Assembly: GCA_017165825.1 (NCBI GenBank)
Contig: CM029366.1
Span: forward strand, 28,860,801-28,924,800
Direction of reading: 5' to 3'
DNA length: 64,000 bases
Origin: Hepsetus odoe
Lineage: Eukaryota; Chordata; Actinopteri; Characiformes; Hepsetidae
The notes under the pieces were generated by a model. It worked only from the letters and a program-made list of their open reading frames with translations. It did no database searches and was not told the DNA's origin. Positions 21,786 through 33,709 of the stretch are shown here, piece after piece. The position numbers and the translations under genes were made by a program. Within the stretch, counting starts at the first letter, position 1. The number at the start of each line of letters is the position of its first letter.

Positions 21786-24387
21786 ACTAGAGCTATTGAA
21801 ATATTCCAATTTACGTTCTGGTGCATCCATTGGAAATCTACAAATGTTTAGTTTTCTAACCTCACCTGCAAAATAGCTTAATAGGGATGCTACTACAGAA
21901 ATATGAGGGGATAAAAACTCTAAAAGCTTCTTGCTGATGTTTGTGTGTGTGTGTGTGTTGATAGGTTACTATTGTAAGAGTCGTTCATTTTTTCTAATTT
22001 GTGCTTTTTATCTACTTCTATTATTTGCTTGCCTTGTACACGTAAGGTAGGCAGGATGAGAGTAAGTATGGTGTATGGCATCAATTACTGCTTGTCCCAG
22101 GCAATGCTTGTGCAGGCACATTTATTCCAGCAGTAGTTATCAATAGACTCTTATAGGCCGGGCCACCGATTTCAGTCTAAATCAATTATCTTCACTGAAA
22201 AAAAGTATTTTATAATCCATAGCAAGCAGTTGCTTAATTCAAATCAACTGTAATGCAAATTCTGAAGTACCTTAGTCTACATGCAACTGTTTTATGGCCA
22301 AGAAATAAACTGTCACTGTCCCATTGGAATCTAAAACATTACAGGAAAAGGGGAAAATCTTATAGAAATGCATGAATGAAAGAAGGTTATAATTCAGAGA
22401 ATTTTGGTAATGCCTCCTTTTACAGTCCATTAAGGTCTAGGTAATAATCAGATACATTTTAAGTATAGAACCCAAATTTTGTATTATTTTGGGTGACATG
22501 GTGGTTAAAGTGATTAAACCTTATCAGAATCAAGGTATTATGTAGTTGTGTATAAAATGGTAAGGAAATAATTATATTACATTGGAATGCTTAGCATGTT
22601 CAAGATGATAAAGGACATAGTCAGGAATATAAGAGAAAGAAAAAAAAATACACTACATTTTTATGTGATGTTCCATTTTCAAGCAGGAAAGTCACTCAAA
22701 ACCATCTCCAAAAACATTCAAATAAAGATGTGAAATGAAGGTACAAAGTTTAAAAAGCAAATAATAAATATCCAGTAAAACTATCAGGCTGTTCTCTTCA
22801 AACTATAATTGATGTTCAGCTTGGGACTGAAACATGCAACATTTATCTGCCCTTTGTTTTACTCTACAAGTCCAGATCCTTTCCTGAACAAGGAGAGATT
22901 AGAATAGTTCACTCTAAAACCATCAGTGCACGACAGGTGGTACTTAGGCCCCCTTACAGATGGATTTTTGGAGGGCGAAAGCACTCAATCAAATTGCAAC
23001 TTTCTGCAAGACTGACCAGCATAATAAAGAATTGGTGATTGCGGAAGACTAGGAACGGTTTTCTTTCTGGATACACGCTTGATGTACACTCTGCCCTTTA
23101 AGTTTTTCGACAAGTTTTAAGCTTAAAACTCTTATGTTAGAGCAAAACACTCAATGGGCAAACACAAACCAGCAAGAATACTCCATTAACTCTCTTAAAA
23201 TAAAGGTACCAAAAAGGTTTTTGGAATGATGCCTTAGGAGAACCATTTTCCAAAGAAACCTTCCATGATTGCTTAAAGAACTGTCATTTAAAAGGAACCA
23301 GAAACATTTCTTCAGGACTAAGGGATCATGATGCCAGGGCTGGAGGGCTGATCTCAAGAACAGTTTGGTAACTTCACAAAACCCATTTAAGCCTTTAAAC
23401 GGTGAACCAGCTCTTTTGAGCAGTACAATCGTCAGACTGTGCTGGACTCTGGACATCAATGAGTACATTATGTGTACATCACATAAGAGCAGACACTCTG
23501 CCAGCATTTCTGTTGAGATGGTACATGGATGTTAGATGCTGCAAAGATGGAACACTCCAGCAAGTGGGGCACCTGACTAAATCACCTGAAAAATGAGAAA
23601 AGGGAAGCTGTAAAACAGATAATCTTTTAGTTTTGGAGGTTTCAAGCAAGCCTGAGTTTCAACAGTTGGTAATGTTGTCATGCTGGAAGACACAAGGTTG
23701 AGGCATTGGCCCATAGTCTTCAAATGCTGCTCTTTTTCCTGCCAAGCTGTTCATGTCCATTAATTAGAGCTGCCATTTTTGACAGAGAGTCTGACAGGAT
23801 GCAGCTCGCAACGCACTCTGGGTTTGTCACTTCTATTTCTGAAGGTGTGAACACTGGACAAGTGACATTCTGTCAGTGCTTCTCTCGTTCTCTCTTCACT
23901 CCATTTCTCTCTTTTTCTGTAAAGTGTAGGTGTGAAGAGGCATATGTGTTTTAGTCTTTCTGACTGCTTTTCTATTAAGTGTCAGAAGTTCACACCAAAA
24001 ATTCTGTCAATATTTTTCCTGGGGTTTTTTTTTTTTTGCATCTTTTTTTTCAGAACAGAAATGGTAGCCTTTAGTCCAGGGTATTCATCAAAAATAACCA
24101 TTTCCCAAAACTTCATGGTCAAGTGAGCTAGGCAAATATGGAGCCTAAGGAGTTAAAGTGCTTCCATCACCCTAATTGTGATGCTGTGCATCAATTCAAA
24201 TGTCTCTGACTCCTCTATGTCCTTTCCTGCAGGCAGTCATGGCAACAACACGATCCCCTCAAGACAACGGTGTTTGTTTAAAGAGGGAAACCATTGTGAG
24301 TTAGATCAATAAGACCATACATGCCTGCACATATAAGCTTGATAAAAAGAGGGATAGTCCCTTTTTATAAGACATATCAGTATGAAG
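21786..24387. other. Long unique stretch, no gene seen
   Basis: A GT tract lies at 21939-21959. The 118-codon minus-strand frame at 23151-23507 has no recognisable motif. GTACCAAAAAGGTTTTTGG and AAGAACTGTCATTT near 23210-23290 resemble a teleost DNA-element motif but without ends. The block at 23750-23850 is non-repetitive. Confidence 0.4.
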
Positions 24388-24400
24388 AAATGACCAAAAC

Positions 24401-24641
24401 GCAGCGGTGGCCTAGTGGTTAGGGCGTTGGCCGGAGGATCAGGGGTTCGAACCCCTTCCCAATAGGTTGCCCTGAGGTACCCTTGAGCAAGGTGCCGTCC
24501 CCGTCACGCTCCTCCCTGCGATGGACTGGAGACCTGTCCAGGGTGTGTCCCCCGTCCTTCGCCCTGTGTGAGCTGTGATGGACTCCATCACTCCCCCGCG
24601 ACCCCGCTTGGGACAAGCGGCAGAAAATGACTGACCGACTG
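24401..24641 (+). mobile_element. Chimeric SINE (SINE-A head, SINE-B tail) with 13-bp target duplication
   Basis: The first ~110 bases are SINE-A: A box TGGCCTAGTGG (24408-24418), intact B box GGTTCGAACC (24444-24453) and core 'ttgagcaaggtgccgtcccc'. From about 24514 the sequence switches to the SINE-B tail: 'gcgatggactggagacctgt', CCGCTTGGGACAAGCGG and a GACT-repeat end. The flanks AAATGACCAAAAC (24388-24400) and AAATGACCTAAAC (24642-24654) match at 12 of 13 positions, so the chimera inserted as one unit. The intact pol III boxes suggest it is relatively young. Confidence 0.9.
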
Positions 24642-24936
24642 AAATGACCTAAACATCCATTTGGCGGGCACCATCATACAGTGGTGGCTGAACCTAAATT
24701 GCAAAAAGCAAACTAAAAACTCTCTGAAGCTGACTTGTTACCAGAGAAATAAGAAATAGAACCCATTTCTGGCATCTGTTTTAAACCTACATGCTTACTG
24801 ATTACCTTTGGTGTGAAGTTAGAGAATAGATTTTGGACCCTAAAGGGCCTTCTGTATCTTTAGTAAGGGAACATAATTCCATTGAAATTCATTAAGGTGC
24901 ATCCTGACTCCCTTTTTATTTTAATCTCAGGAATTT

Positions 24937-25129
24937 GGGGCAGTGGTGGCCTAGTATTTAGGGACTAGGCCCCAGGATCGGAAAGTCATGGTAACTTGCC
25001 TGGAGGTACCCTTGAGCAAGGTACCGTCCCCATCACTGCTCCCCGGGTGCTTTCAATAGCCTGCATTTCGTTTTGGTTCATGGTGTGTTGTACTGTGCAT
25101 TCACAAAGACAAGTTGTGACTTTCACTTT
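24937..25129 (+). mobile_element. SINE-A, plus strand, internally shortened
   Basis: Head GGGGCAGTGGTGGCCTAGTA, core 'cttgagcaaggtaccgtccc' and end TTGTGACTTTCACTTT. The B box and the CTGCTGCA segment are partly lost. Confidence 0.8.
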
Positions 25130-25349
25130 AAATTGTTAGGATATAAAAAAGGTACAAATATGCCCCTTTCATATTTAAGGAACAAGACTGAACCTCAAGG
25201 ACTTGGTTCTACCTTTGAGAGCATCTTTAAGCTTTTGTATCTTGATGTACCAAAAATATACCTGTGCATTACCTTTATCCTGACAGTGCAGGGTTATAGT
25301 CTAGCAAACCTGAGGTTAGTTGGTGGAGAGTCTTACTGACAGGAGGGTG

Positions 25350-26000
25350 CCTACACCAATAAGCTATAATAATGTAATATTGTATGGGTCCTCCTTGTGC
25401 AACCATAACATCTTAACAGTTGAGGCATGTGCACCAAAATCTTGGCAGGAGATTGTTTCAGTTGTGAGATGAGACACTCCATCAACTGAACTACTTTGTT
25501 CTGCACATCCAACAGACTCTCAAATGGATTGGAATCTGGGCAATTTGGAGCTCACAACAATACCTTGAATTATTTGTAATGTACTTCAATCCATTCCTAA
25601 ACAGTTTTTACAGTGTGATACAGATCATCTTTCTGCTGAGAGAAGCAACTGCCATGACATGAAAGGATTTACTTGGTCTGCAACAGTACTTAAGTAGGTG
25701 GTAAGTGTCAATCTAGCAGCCACAAAAATACCAGGACCCAAGGTTTCACAGCAGGACATTGCCAGAAAATCTCACTGCCCCTGCCAGCGTTCTTCCTTCC
25801 CACAGCACATTCTGGTGCTATTTATCTCCAAGGTAAGCAATAGAACTAGCCCAGGACCAGGACACGCAGCTCTTATGCAACAGGTTGTGATAGAAAGATT
25901 TCAGAAAACACAACTTATCATTGCCTGCATGAGCATTTCCAGCAATCTGAGCTAGGTTTCCTGAGAAATTGGGCTGCACTTGCTAGCCTTCACGTCCCAC
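25350..26000 (-). mobile_element. Decayed Tc1/mariner-like element
   Basis: Reads on the minus strand as the remains of a Tc1-like transposase gene. The reverse complement of 25515-25555 gives a battered version of the PNSPDLNPIEHLW motif (N-C-P-D-S-N-P-F-E-S-L), which carries the third catalytic residue. The segments TTGGTCTGCAACAGTACTTA and ACCAGGACCCAAGGTTTCAC occur in the order I know for this family in teleosts. Many indels and stops, with a large gap before about 25930. No ends identified. Confidence 0.6.
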
Positions 26001-26120
26001 ACAAAGGAACAACTCTCACATCAGTTTACTAGCTACCGTTCCTTGTGTGCTATAATCAGCAAACAGCAGAAAGCCAGCTTCCTGGCATCAGGTTCCACCC
26101 TACAAAAGGTTTTGGGTGTC

Positions 26121-26265
26121 ACAAGTATGGGGCCTATGGTTAGAGACAAGGGAGAGACTGTGAGTTTGAGACCTAAACTAGCAGGTTACCCCAAGTTATG
26201 CTTGAGCAAAGTACTGCCCCCATGACTCCTCGCCAGGCGCTGGGTATATGGCTGCCTGAGGCTAC
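26121..26265 (+). mobile_element. SINE-A, degraded, plus strand
   Basis: 'tatggggcctatggttagag', a degenerate B box (GAGTTTGAGACC), then 'tgcttgagcaaagtactgcc' and a GCCAGGCGCTGG core. The 3' third is missing. Confidence 0.65.
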
Positions 26266-27515
26266 ACTGGGTGTATTGGATGAAGAAGCTGTGCAACATG
26301 GGTTTTTTTTTTTTTTGGCAAATTTCTTTGGCTGAGTGTTCAGCTGAGCTCAAAACTTACATTATGCCATTTAGCTGCTATTTTTTCAACAGCTAACCAT
26401 TTGGAAGTGTTGGTTTCCGAATACTTTCAAAACCATATGGCCACTGAGGGCCTAGATGGTGAGGGTTGTCATTTGTATGCTTATTTGGAGCCAATCATAA
26501 CCAGAGCATGATGTATGCCTAAGCAGTGTGCTAGGAACAATTGAAAATGCTGGTAGCATGCCCTTTCACAGTATGAGATTACTAGGTCTTCTCTCAAGGA
26601 TGAAACCATACCCAGTGCAATATCAGTTAAAGACATACTATAGTGCAGTTGGCAGAAAAAGACAAAACCCAAGAAAAAACTAGTAGTTCTGGAGGCCTGA
26701 CTAAGTTAAAGCTTCAACAACTTAAAGGATTTGTCATCTGTACCCATTCTCTCCTTGCATGGCACAAATATGGAGACCGAACTCTCTGCCAGTGTATCGT
26801 ACTTTAAGTTGGGAGCAGTCCTATTTCAGAAATGGGATTAGGAATTGAGACATGTTGTGTCTTTCTGTCTCACACCAGTCAGAGATATGCACAGAAAAAG
26901 AAAACCTCTGACTCACTTCTTAACAGTCCGATAACATTTTGAAACAGACATAAACCACAAGCTGTTCCTGAGTCTCCTCCATGCGCTCTTCCTCCATGCA
27001 TTCACCATTTCAGAATGAGTCTCAAGCATTACTTTAACAAAATTTCTCATGTTCCTGAAAGCTTATGCACAGCAGACACACTGTCATGTTGGCCGCTGTG
27101 GAAAGAAGCAGAAAACACAGATGATGACAGATGACAGTACAAACATCTGTGTGGACAGCACCATTGAGCATCTCCCAGCAAGCTCATCATACCTGGATGG
27201 ATAAAATCTCAGAGTAGACAGCATGTGTTCTTGCATCATGAGGATGTGTCAAGACGGATGGCCAGAGTTCAATTTCTGCACTGGACCTAAAAGCTCTGAG
27301 CTGTTCTCACAGCATGCAATAATTTCCTGTTGAAAGGAACCAGACTTGTTATTTCTTCTGCTTTAAAAAAATGACTTTCTCACAAAGTTGCATGAGGGTC
27401 ATCAAGGTGCGATGAAATGCTGGGAGGATGCACAGCCAAGTGTGCAATGGCATGGACTGAGCCTGGATTAGGCTAAATAAACTTCTACAAGTTGTATAAA
27501 CCACAAAGAGTGAAG
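26266..27515. other. Unique sequence, no gene seen
   Basis: Poly-T at about 26303-26316. Short frames have no motifs. Confidence 0.45.
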
Positions 27516-27704
27516 TGAAACTGATGTGAAAAGTGACTTTTTGCCATTGCGAAAACAGCACACAGCGCACCAAAACATAATGCATTCTCTGCATTTAATC
27601 CATACACTAAAAGTAAAGCAGCGAGCATGGTACCTTAATGAAGATGTTACCTTGCTCAAGGTCAATCTACTAGTTTGGGGCTCAAACCTATAACCTTCCG
27701 ATTA
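27516..27704 (-). mobile_element. SINE-A fragment, minus strand
   Basis: Reverse of the SINE-A end (AAAAGTGACTTTTTGCCATT), CATTTAATCCATACAC and ACCTTGCTCAAGGTCAA. It is cut at CTTCCGATT, where the next SINE begins, so its tRNA-like head is absent. Confidence 0.75.
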
Positions 27705-27966
27705 AGTGAAAGTGACTAATTTGCACTGTGAAACATAACATAGCACACAGTGAAATGCAATAAAACCTTTCCTCCCCCCAACCCACACACACACACACAT
27801 ACACACACACATACACACAGCAAGCGGCAGCTATTTCCAGCACCCGGGGAGCAGTGATAGGGATGGTAACTAACGGTACCTCAGGGCAACCACCTCGTCT
27901 GAGGTTCAGTCCCACAACCTTCTGATTATGTGGCCCAGTCCTGAACCACTAGAACATCAGTGCCCT
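27705..27966 (-). mobile_element. SINE-A, minus strand, with CA expansion
   Basis: Abuts the previous SINE. It includes a CA-rich microsatellite at about 27783-27819, grown in the GTGTGTG segment normally found in this SINE. GGGGAGCAGTGATAGGGATG and the B-box reverse GAGGTTCAGTCCC follow, then a decayed head (GAACCACTAGAACATCAGTG). Confidence 0.8.
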
Positions 27967-28021
27967 AAATATAGGTTTGCAGCAAATGTAAATTTAAAAA
28001 TAAACACTTGACCAACACACA

Positions 28022-28260
28022 GCAATGATGAGGCAGTACGTCTAGATGCCCAGACTGTTAAGAATCTTCTCAAGAAAGCATCAGACCCTTATTTTGACTT
28101 ACTGGCCTATAGACCAGCCCTTCTCCAAAACAGCCTGGTTCAATTCCTGAAGGGTCTTCAGTTTCGCACCACTGTGCCAGCTCTCCCATCTGTAATGAAC
28201 CCATCACTCCCATACAGTACTACTGTCAGGTCTGGGGAGAGAGGAGAAAGGAGTGCTGAA
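28022..28260 (+). pseudogene. Ty3/Gypsy-type integrase C-terminal remnant
   Basis: One plus-strand frame reads QTVKNLLKKASDPYFDLLAY, then RPALLQNSLVQF and FRTTVPALPSV. This is the region after the integrase core in Gypsy-type retrotransposons, where the usual pattern is DPYLALLAYR followed by RRLRTTVP. No LTRs, protease, RT or catalytic integrase D,D,E residues are present. Sequence after about 28260 may continue the fragment but cannot be aligned by eye. Confidence 0.65.
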
Positions 28261-29600
28261 CAAATGTGCTTCACTAAACATCACACACAACACCTTAGAC
28301 CACTTATGCTAGCTACTAACCAATTTATACAGTGAACACCCCACAAAACCTGCCTTCATGGGGATGCTGTGAGTCAGTTATCTAACCATAAAAACTTGAA
28401 AGTCACACAGGGATGGTTACCTGTTTTTCATCTTCTAAAATATCCACTTTAAAAACTGATTGCTTACTTACTGCCTAATACAGCTCACCCCTGGACAGGC
28501 ACCAGTGTAACAAGATAATCAATGTAATTCCCTCCATCTCACAGTGGTTTTAACACTGTGTCTGATAGTTGCATATAAGCTCAATTTAAAGAAGGAAAAT
28601 AATGCATGAATATTTAGTGTAATAAAGGATGGCAATAAAAAGGAAGGGCAACTCAAACTAAAAGGGCAACATCGCAAGTTTTAAAATGTTTAAAAAGTTT
28701 GCAACTTTCCTCTTTCAAGAACTGCAACACTAGACTCCTACACAGCATATCTGCATAGGCCTGAACCAGTTTAACCCCCATCTCTATACAGAGTAAGGAC
28801 AGAAAGAGACAAGGCCATCTTGCTTATATTACTATGACTCTAATAACTGCAAAAGACTGTAAAGGTTCCAAATGGAGATACCCATGGAGGAACAGTGGTT
28901 ATCAAAAACATCCCACACAAAACTTTCCTGCACAGCTATTACTGAAACATTTCTACTCACTTCCATCCTCGCCAAATAAACTACTAAACTGACCCTGCCG
29001 GTGCACTTTAATGAGGATGCTGGGAAGGTTAGCATGGGGCCAGGTCCTGGGTCTCCACAGACATGACTGTGGGCACAATGAATCTCTCATGCAGGATAAA
29101 GCCATCGCCAGGGGAGCACAACATCCTCTGAGATAATCTCAAATAGATCGTTCAACTCGCTTTCTCTCTAGGCTGAATTTAAATCATTCTTCAATGGCTT
29201 CCACTCTGGGCAGTGAGCCAGAACTGCTTTGGCTCGGCCATGAAACCCCTGGACCAGTTTGAAAAGTCAACGCTGAGGTGAGATGATGCACAGGGAGCAG
29301 TGGTTTATCACTGAAAAATCGTCTGATGTCATTCAGGGGTTAAAGCATTATGCTCAGTGGAGCTTCTTATGAAACTGAATGTATTCACTGATTGATTTCT
29401 GTTGCATTTAGAGAGAACTATTCTATGTTTTCTGAAGCTACATCAACAGCTTTTCCTGATTTACAAAAACAAATCTACAAGATCTTCAAAAAAAACTTAA
29501 ATGAATAAAAATACAAAGAACCCTGGGCTTGTACTCTACCATCTAATACCTGTTAAAAAAAAAATCTGGAAAGAGGAATTGAATCAAGTGTTTACCCGTT
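28261..29600. other. Unique sequence, no gene seen
   Basis: A non-repetitive, mixed-composition block at 29130-29350 might be a conserved element. No frame has recognisable motifs. Confidence 0.4.
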
Positions 29601-29610
29601 TACTTTACAT

Positions 29611-29709
29611 ACAAAAAAAAAAAAAAAAAACACTATGTGGAGTGGAGTTTCTTCAGTATTTAGAAAGGTGTTTCATTCTCACCTTTCATTTACAAAAAAA
29701 AAAAAAAAA

Positions 29710-29740
<31 letters not shown>

Positions 29741-29742
29741 AA
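29611..29742. repeat. Poly-A and (AAAT)n tracts
   Basis: A run at about 29612-29631 and A-rich (AAAT)n at 29694-29742. These tracts inflate the frame at 29501-29716, which is not a gene. Confidence 0.9.
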
Positions 29743-31495
29743 GGATGCATTAGGGGCAGTTTGTAGCCAAACTGAAATCCCCCTTTTATGTCAAAAAGTA
29801 GATGTTATTTTATTAATATTATTATTATTATTATTTTTACTATTAATGGTTTAATTATTGTCAATGCATGTTACAGAATCTTTTTGCATCTGTGAATAAT
29901 TTGTGAGTATTACTGTTGAATTACTGTTATTATTGTTGAAAAAACAATACAGTGGTATTTGTACAAAGAAGCAAATACCCAAAAGTGTGGGCTGTTCATC
30001 GAGCAACATTGTTATGATGACTGAGAACCAAAGTCAGTACCCAATTCTTTTTTTTTTTACATTTTTTTTATGGAACACACAAAGAACCTTTATGGAAAAC
30101 CTGTATTTTAAAATATCAAAGTTAATGCGTTTAAGGTTAGCAAAGGAACAATTTTAGGCTACTTTTTTAAAAGCCGTTCAAGCTATCCTCTGTTCCAGCC
30201 TGATGTTTAGCCTGCAACTAAGCTTCTTTAGCCCTCTCATTCAAACACAACTTTTATAAAGTAAAACTACTTTTATTTTACTTTAAAAACTTAATATAGC
30301 AGTATTACACAAGCACTAGAGGATGACTGTAGACGATTACACTGGACAGTGCACAAGGGAAAACAATGAATCAATAAGCAGCAAACTAACAAAAGCAACA
30401 GTAAAGAGGAAGCATCCAGTTCCTCCTGAGAAAGAAGACTTGACTGCAGTATGAGAGTGAAGGTGTTGGAAAGTGAGGGTCTTTGTAGTCACTGTTGACA
30501 AAATTGGTTAATCATGCCTTATTTTCATGATTTTCATGTCGAATGGCTGAAAATACATATTTAAATAAATATGTGCCAAAATAATGCAGAGGTTTATCTA
30601 CACAAAGTGCACAAAGTTATATTAAATAAATGCAAAGGTATTGTTAAGCATGTTTCATTGTTGATTTTTCTTTTTGACGTTCCATAATTCTTTTATACAC
30701 AGTGCAGAATTTTGGTGAACCACACGTTTCAAATGTCAGCGCAGGCTCGGTTGCCCAGACCAAAGCTAATACAACCCCACGACCTTAGCTCTGCAGCCCA
30801 GTGAAGCTCACTGGGCACTTGAACCAACAATTGTATTTTTATCCTTTCATCCTCCAGGGGAGGAGCCAGGGCAAGGAGGGATAAACTTGTCTGTTTGTTT
30901 TCTCTGGGAGCCTGCTGAGAGTCACTGGGGAGCCTGAATCCATGCCACGTGAGTCTGCAGCTGGATTGTCTGACATGAGCAAGAGCCTTTATATGTTCCT
31001 CTAAATATGAAACCACCCCATGTCCTACTATAACCACCATTCCACTCTACTTTAATTGAAGTGCGGCACTAAACGTTGAGTAATTGCTCAATTGCTGAAT
31101 TTCTTTAGGCAAAGATTATTTTGCAAAGATAGAGAAACAAAGGGAATAATATCCACCACTGCCAGGCTTTATAAGTCTTAAGTGTAGTGCCTTCTCAAAC
31201 CCCTTGAGGGACTTCAGTAGTTTAGATTTACACTCAGAAAGGGTGCCTTCAAGGGACTGCCATGAAGCCTTCAGGCAATGGAGGAAGCATGGTGCTACAA
31301 ATCCAGCCCAAGATGAAATAAAAAGTAAATACACGGTCAAAATCTTCTCAAGGTGTTGCATCCTGCGTTCCTGGAATTCTTTGCCCCCTGTTGTCATCAG
31401 AATTCCTTTGGAGTTATGGGATGAATACACTTTATTTTTTGAGGAAAAAAAAAAAAAAAAAAAAGAGCAAGAGAGTGAGAAAATAGGCTAGCATG
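29743..31495. other. Unique sequence with ATT and poly-A tracts
   Basis: (ATT)n at about 29815-29837 and poly-A at 31443-31463. The frames at 30729-31040 and 31116-31430 lack motifs. Confidence 0.4.
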
Positions 31496-31830
31496 CAAAT
31501 TGTCACTCCCCTTTTGTGACTCCTCTTATCATCTCACAACAGAAAGGAGCCATAACTGTTTCCAGTTCAAAGATTTTTATCATTTTCAGCTCAGAATTAG
31601 AAGAATAAATGGAGTGGAAGAATTAGACAAGCTCTTCCATTTGCATTTAATGAGGTGCGGAGGTCCACAGCCAGGGTCGCTGGCAATTTCGGAAATGCAT
31701 CATTACATCACACACCGGCTTTCATTTGCCACATTTGGCTTTCTGTCATAGGACTGAGACACTCATCTAATTGGAAGCATCTAAAAATGGCGTGGTAGCA
31801 GACTCGCGAGAACCTTTCTCTTGAGGTATG
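31496..31830. promoter_or_regulatory. Candidate conserved non-coding element
   Basis: A non-repetitive block of about 330 bp. It carries CATTTGCATTTAATGAG (an octamer-like ATTTGCAT site followed by TTTAATGA) near 31639, CATTACATCAC and CATCTAATTGG. The plus frame 31500-31751 has no motif. Selected by eye. Confidence 0.22.
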
Positions 31831-32720
31831 TGATCCTTGAAGCCAACGAATTAGTGACTCCTACACACACTCTAATCAGCCTGAAATGATCAAATCTGTC
31901 TTTAACAGGGCAGAAGAAGCCATGACCGAGAGCACAGCACAGCTTAAACACTTCGTGTAAGCCTGTCAGATTTTCTATTTAGAATGTATTTTATTGCAGG
32001 CATAGACAAGTAAATGGACAGCATGCATAATTAATAAATATACAAATGAAGAAATGAAGGTATAGAACATAAAGTTAAATAATTCAGCATAAAACTAACA
32101 TATAAATCAGTTTTTAAGGTCAGTAGCTAAGAGGCTGTTCTCACTTTAACTTACCTGTGATCCCAATTAGCTTCTAAAAGTCTGTTCATACTTTCACACT
32201 TTGGCAAATCAGTCAAATGACATGGTTTTCTTGATTTTTTGTAAAAATAAAAAAATAAAATGTGCACTTAATTCCACAGTTCTTTATTTAATATTGTGCT
32301 CATGGCATTGAATTTCTCACACAGTCTCTTCCTCTCCAGAGAAAACTAGCCTACCTTTCCACTGTGACACAAGATCGTCCTTATATATGCTGTTTACTTT
32401 AAAAGCAAAGATTAGATGAATATTAGAAAGAAAAGAAAAAAAACCCAATAACAGCAATGGATATCATTTTGAATACATTTAAAATGATTTCCTAAGGAGC
32501 CGCAGACTATTTCGGTCATGATATTAGGAATGGGGTTCTTCTATGTGCACTTCATTAATTCTGCCTTGTGTGACAAGCATTTGCTAGGTGTCAGCTGAAG
32601 GTTACTCGGTATACTGCGCAAAATACTCGTCAAGTAATGTCTGAAAATATCACCAGGCAATCAATCAACCTTTTGTCTTCACACAAACGCCTGTCTCCGG
32701 CTTTATGGAAATGCAACAAT
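31831..32720. other. Unique AT-rich sequence, no gene seen
   Basis: No supported frame or repeat. Confidence 0.5.
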
Positions 32721-32900
32721 GGTGTTGTCCTTGCAAACAGGGGTCCATCACCCAAATAATATCTGGTCAACAGCAGCACTGTGGTCAGAAAAAAATAACA
32801 AATGATAAATGAGGTAGAGTGGATGACAAATCGTCTATGACAGCAGGCGACATTCTGTAATTGTACACCTATATAGCCCATAGGTGGTAGACAGTGGAAG
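32721..32900. repeat. Fragment of a teleost non-autonomous DNA element
   Basis: TCACCCAAATAATATCTGG at 32748-32766 continues to TCA at 32769. The matching segment at 51781-51802 differs by two bases over 22. The following GTAATTGTACACCTA region also fits the family as I remember it. No ends found. Confidence 0.45.
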
Positions 32901-32969
32901 CACAAGGCCAAGGTTTTGAATAACATGCATTCATGCATTTTTAACTGACCAGTACTGGACATGGAGTTA

Positions 32970-33601
32970 TTAGTAGGACATCAGAATTTAATGCAACGTT
33001 CAAACGTGAGTTCATGCAGTTTTTAACGTATGTGTTCATAAGACGGTGAAATATTAAATATCTGTAGAGGTTAACCCACATGGAAATGTGATATATGCTT
33101 AATTGTGGCTAGTATATACTGTGTGAAATGATGATCCAGAAATGGGACCCATATTCCAAACCATAGTTAGGCACCTATGGAACTGCAAGCCAGTACGGGG
33201 CAGATTTGGCGTTTCTGTGGCTCAAAGAAAAGTTCTGTCTGGGGGCCTCAGCAAAAGAAGCTTGATTTGATGTAAGATTCACTTTGTTGCATTTCTGTCT
33301 ACAGTAAGAACTGCAGCATCCTCAGGAATGCTTTGATTTTGTCTTTCTTCTCTGTCATTTTACATTTCAGGCTCAAGTTCAAAGTTGTAAGAAAGCATGT
33401 TAGTTTCAGTTACTACATATTGTCTCCAAAAACAGGTCACAAAATAAGAGACTTGATATATCCTGCCGTAGGACTTTGCTCTCTCCCCAATGAGAAAGAT
33501 TTCAGGACATTTTCTGCCCCAAAGTAATGAGACAGCTGAACAAACTTTAAAACTCACCATGTAAATATTGTTCAGGACTTCAGTCGCTCTAATTCTCCAG
33601 C
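32970..33601. other. Unique sequence flanking LINE copy 3
   Basis: No gene seen. The 64- and 66-codon frames at 33333-33560 overlap on opposite strands. Confidence 0.45.
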
Positions 33602-33619
33602 AATCTTATTGGCAATCTC
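33602..33619. repeat. Target-site duplication, left copy, of LINE copy 3
   Basis: AATCTTATTGGCAATCTC, 18 bases, recurs at 36352-36369 with one mismatch (G to T at position 10). Confidence 0.9.
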
Positions 33620-33709
33620 TTCTTCTTTTTCTTTCAGCTGCTCCCATTTAGGAGTCGCCACAGCGGATCAACTGTCTCCATTTCTTCCGGTCCTCTGCGT
33701 CTTCCTGCT

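Noticed and set aside
23151..23507. 118-codon minus-strand frame
   Set aside because: No recognisable motif, no repeat ends and no splice signal that fits. Frames of this length are expected by chance over 64 kb.
24401..24480. Possible functional tRNA gene (intact A and B boxes)
   Set aside because: The rest of the sequence cannot form a tRNA acceptor or anticodon arm and continues into SINE core and tail inside a target duplication.
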